A DNA stretch of 64,000 nucleotides from Mucor racemosus (lineage: Eukaryota > Mucoromycota > Mucoromycetes > Mucorales > Mucoraceae), in contig JAPEHQ010000005.1 in the NCBI GenBank assembly GCA_027405735.1, positions 2,294,001 to 2,358,000 on the forward strand, read 5' to 3'. Position 1 is the stretch's first letter; every line of letters begins with the position of its first letter. This document shows, in pieces, positions 61,157 through 64,000 of the stretch. A program made the translations under genes and the position numbers. A model generated the notes under the pieces. The model was not told where the DNA came from. It ran no database searches and saw nothing but the letters and a program-made list of their open reading frames with translations.

Positions 61157-61846
61157 ATGACAAAAGAAGATATAGACAATGAGGGAAACGACTCTGATAC
61201 TACACTACAATCAATCGAAACACAAGATCCGAATGAACTGTTGGTAGATGAGCTTCTCTCTATGCACTTGAATCCGCAGTACACTCACAACCCTTATTTT
61301 TACAGGGGTATAGAACGGTTTTCCATCATAATTGAGATTAATGATTTTGATGGTTTGACATTTGAAAAGTCAGGTCCATCAAGTCTCCTTAGCATTCTTC
61401 GAAATCAATATAAAGATGCTCTAGGTCTTCGTAAATGTTCTACTGGGGATGATGATATAGGCGACTATCTTGAAATTGGCTTCCAGAATGCAGCTCTCCG
61501 AGGAGAGGCTCTACGAAAAGAGTTTATCGTCCAGGATCGAAAGATAGAAGCTGTAAGGCCAATTAGTTATGCTCCTAGTCGTATAACTCGTATGGATGTT
61601 TCGGGTTTGCCTTTTGACCTTAAAGAGGATTCTCACATCTGGATTGAACGAAATTTCAAAAAGTTCGGTCAAGTATTACATTACTGTCTTCATTGTACCG
61701 AGGATGGGGATTGGTTTACTGGGAATGCTTATGTGATTGTAGCAAGTAATGAACCTTGTGAAAAGAAATATGGTACATGTACTACCGAGCGTTATGATCA
61801 ATTGCGTACGATGCAAGTAAAATGGAGCAAAGCGGTAGTTTATTAA
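61157..61846 (+). CDS. Unknown protein, ORF1/gag-like family member 2
   Basis: Single exon, 229 residues, paralogous to the 59888 product by order and motif: acidic N-terminus (1-50), FYRGIERFSIIIEINDFDGL with SGPSSLLSILRNQY, then DYLEIGFQNAALRGEALRKE with FIVQDRKIEAVRPI, then ITRMDVSGLPFDLKEDSHIW, NFKKFGQVLHYCLHCTEDGD and WFTGNAYVIV. The segment from ITRMDVSGLPF to YVIV has the strand-helix-strand rhythm of an RRM (SGLPF in the RNP2-like place). This could be an RNA-binding protein descended from a retroelement ORF1. There are no stops or frameshifts despite low identity to its neighbour, which argues that both frames are maintained. Confidence 0.72.
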   Translation: MTKEDIDNEGNDSDTTLQSIETQDPNELLVDELLSMHLNPQYTHNPYFYRGIERFSIIIEINDFDGLTFEKSGPSSLLSILRNQYKDALGLRKCSTGDDDIGDYLEIGFQNAALRGEALRKEFIVQDRKIEAVRPISYAPSRITRMDVSGLPFDLKEDSHIWIERNFKKFGQVLHYCLHCTEDGDWFTGNAYVIVASNEPCEKKYGTCTTERYDQLRTMQVKWSKAVVY

Positions 61847-62442
61847 TAAAGAAGCCTGAATAAATCAAATCATGTACATAGTTTATTCACGGTTAATTGT
61901 CAGCGATTAGATATTGGTTGATTGTATAAACCACCTAATAAAACAATATCTTTCTAACAGATATTTACAGATCATAAATGGATAGATATATTGATTTAAT
62001 CTATGCTGATTCGACATGAACTTTTAAAAGAATACATATTTAATAGACTTGAAAATCTCGGCTGTTTGCAATCTTTTAATCGATTTATGCAAAATTCAAA
62101 AACAATTTGCTAAATAAAAAATGTATCAACGTACCAAAACCATTGTAATTGCCATCGAAACATTATCTATCTTCAAGATTGTATGGTTTGTCTAAAAAAA
62201 ATCTTCAAATGTTTATTGTATTTTAAATTTTGTTATTCTGAAACTATTCTAAATGATTTACAGTGGTATGTATCTATACTTTAATTGAAAGCAAGATAAA
62301 TATATATATATATAATACAATGATTGAAAGAAAGAAGATATTAACCGAAGTATATATCTGATATGTAAATTTGGGTGTGAGTGTGAATGTGTTGAAATTA
62401 ATAATAATAGTGTAAGGTTTTGGTAACGCTGTATTATTGTAT
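61847..62442. other. Convergent intergenic spacer
   Basis: A (TA)n tract lies at about 62299-62313. This is the 3' flank of two convergent genes; nothing else was recognised. Confidence 0.5.
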
Positions 62443-63978
62443 TTAGTTGTTCTTAAAGTCCTCATTCAAGGCTTGAATGGCAGAAATAGTACCAAAGATC
62501 AAACCTACTACACCAAGCAACAGAGTCAAAAAGGCTAAAATGTATTCATACCAAGGTTTTCCCTTAATTCCGGTGAGCTTATAATAAAAGACGACTGGAA
62601 AGATGAACACCAAAGCACAGTTGGAAAAGGCACCCAATAAGGACATGAAATCACCAAAGAAAGGCACAAAGATAGCGATTGCAGCGATTAATACAATAAG
62701 AGCACCACGGAAGATGAAACGAAGAGTCCATTCAACAAAAAATGATCTGTGTTCAGGATCAATTTTGAGCATCTTTTCAACATCGATAGCAAAAGACATC
62801 AACAATAAGGGAGTAGTCAAGATAAGATGAATGGTGATGATGATAATGGATGCAAATTTGGGCCCTTTGTTGGTATTAGAAAGAGATTCGTAAATAGGTG
62901 AAAGAGAAGCAGATCCATAAACATAATAACCAGGAACGGCAGCAAAGAAATAAAGAACAACACAAAAAGTAAGACCTATTGTAATGACTTTATCCCAATC
63001 TTTTCTATTACGCATAGATTGCTCAACATGAGGATACACAGGATTACCACCTAATGGTTATACAAAATGTCAATGTCACCTTTTTTTTTTTTTTTAATTT
63101 TGCGCCAAATCTGCGTATAATACTTACCAAAACTAAAGGAAATGGAACTGAGAGCAATAGGAAACATGTTCCAGATAACACCATCATGATGAGAATCAAC
63201 ATGATCAGGTGCTTCTTTAACAGCGACGCCGAGAACGATCAAAACAACAATCACAGTAGAAAGCATACCAAAGACACTCAGAAATCCCATTTCTTTTAAT
63301 GATCTGAAAAATAAGAAAGGTATAGCGACGATACAAGTACAAATGATGACCCAAATGGGAAATGTCAATTCTGCAGAACTTCCTTTTGCTACATTATGCA
63401 AGTTTAAACCAGATAAAAGCAAATAGAGTACAGGTACACCGACTAATGTGATGGCGGTAAAAAAGAAAGCTACCCAACCACCAATTACACCGAATGCAGC
63501 GGTAGCAACCTCTTGATATGATGATAAACGAGTTTTACCATCGTAATACATGGAACGAATCAACAAAATACCAGTATCTATTCCAGTATTAATAATGGAT
63601 TTATAGGATTTTGTGATCTCATACTTACAAACTGATAAAATCCAACTAAGACAGAGGATAAGAAGACCAATCCAACCACCCTGGGCTAAACCATATGGTA
63701 AACCAAGGGCACCAGTACCAGCTACAACACAAACTACGCTAAAGAAAGCAGTGAAACTGGATCCTTGCTTGGATCTATCGATACCAAATTCAATGTGGTC
63801 ATTTTCATCATGATCGTCTTCAGTGATGACTTCCTCCGAAACTACATATTTTGTATTAGTGAAATCGAAAATTATTGATCTCCTGTAGGTTACCTGGAGG
63901 AGAACCTTCTTTTTTATCACTAATTACTGATGCAGAATAGCTTGTCATTGGCTTGTTCAAATGTTGCGATTCATTCAT
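62443..63978 (-). CDS. Amino-acid transporter, AAAP (Aa_trans) family, AVT-like
   Basis: Four exons, 63978-63894, 63841-63629, 63577-63128 and 63050-62443, give 451 residues with about eleven membrane helices. The first helix block reads SFTAFFSVVCVVAGTGALGL PYGLAQGGWIGL, the AAAP signature. YTGILLIRSMYYDGKTRLSS is the usual loop after helix 2. The acidic N-terminus (EEVITEDDHDENDH) is typical of vacuolar AVT transporters. It probably moves neutral amino acids across the vacuolar or plasma membrane; the substrate cannot be told from sequence. Introns are 52, 51 and 77 bases. Confidence 0.92.
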
Positions 63979-64000
63979 CTTTCTATATTAAATGAGAAAG

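Overview
The window looks like nuclear DNA of an early-diverging fungus, most likely Mucoromycota (a Mucorales-type mould). Genes are AT-rich and carry short GT-AG introns of about 50-90 bases. Typical fungal genes are present: chitin synthase, a velvet protein, an MTC6-like protein, vacuolar-type proteins and deoxyhypusine synthase. A Ty3/gypsy retrotransposon with a chromodomain is also present. The species cannot be named from the sequence alone. All gene models are my own splicing of the raw sequence. Every spliced model closes to a whole number of codons, and most have a recognisable protein family.

Layout. Bases 1-5738: a chromodomain Ty3/gypsy element with an uninterrupted gag-pol frame and its 3' LTR; its 5' end lies outside the window. 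5741-8410: a repeat unit (blocks called P-Q-R here). 9344-16360: peroxisomal acyl-CoA thioesterase (-), transaldolase (+) and chitin synthase (+). 17055-26000: a 9-kb gene-free region made of several copies of the same repeat family, a solo LTR with target-site duplication, and other LTR-like sequence. 27597-38917: PEP carboxykinase (+), MTC6-like membrane protein (-), a coiled-coil protein (-), nicotinate-nucleotide pyrophosphorylase (+), an XLF/Nej1-like end-joining factor (+) and a small unknown protein (-). 39325-43297: gene-free, with one old copy of the repeat. 43298-56367: BAG-domain protein, HPP-family membrane protein, YjbQ/UPF0047 enzyme (with a GC-AG intron), velvet protein, HERP-like ubiquitin-domain membrane protein, an INO80F-like protein, deoxyhypusine synthase and the V-ATPase c subunit. 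57458-61846: one fragment and two intact copies of an unfamiliar protein family, with another copy of the dispersed repeat among them. 62443-63978: an AAAP amino-acid transporter (-).

The housekeeping genes do not form a pathway cluster. Several are tightly packed tail to tail: XLF-like and its neighbour overlap by 4 bases at their stops, and the HPP and YjbQ genes end 2 bases apart. The least explained parts are (1) the repeat family, arranged once as [R-S-P]-Q-[R-S-P], that is, direct repeats of about 1.9-2 kb flanking an internal part with a tRNA-like Pol III box segment, and (2) the tandem family around 57.4-61.8 kb, whose conserved DG-x-WFTGNA motif resembles the RRM-like part of retroelement ORF1/gag proteins.
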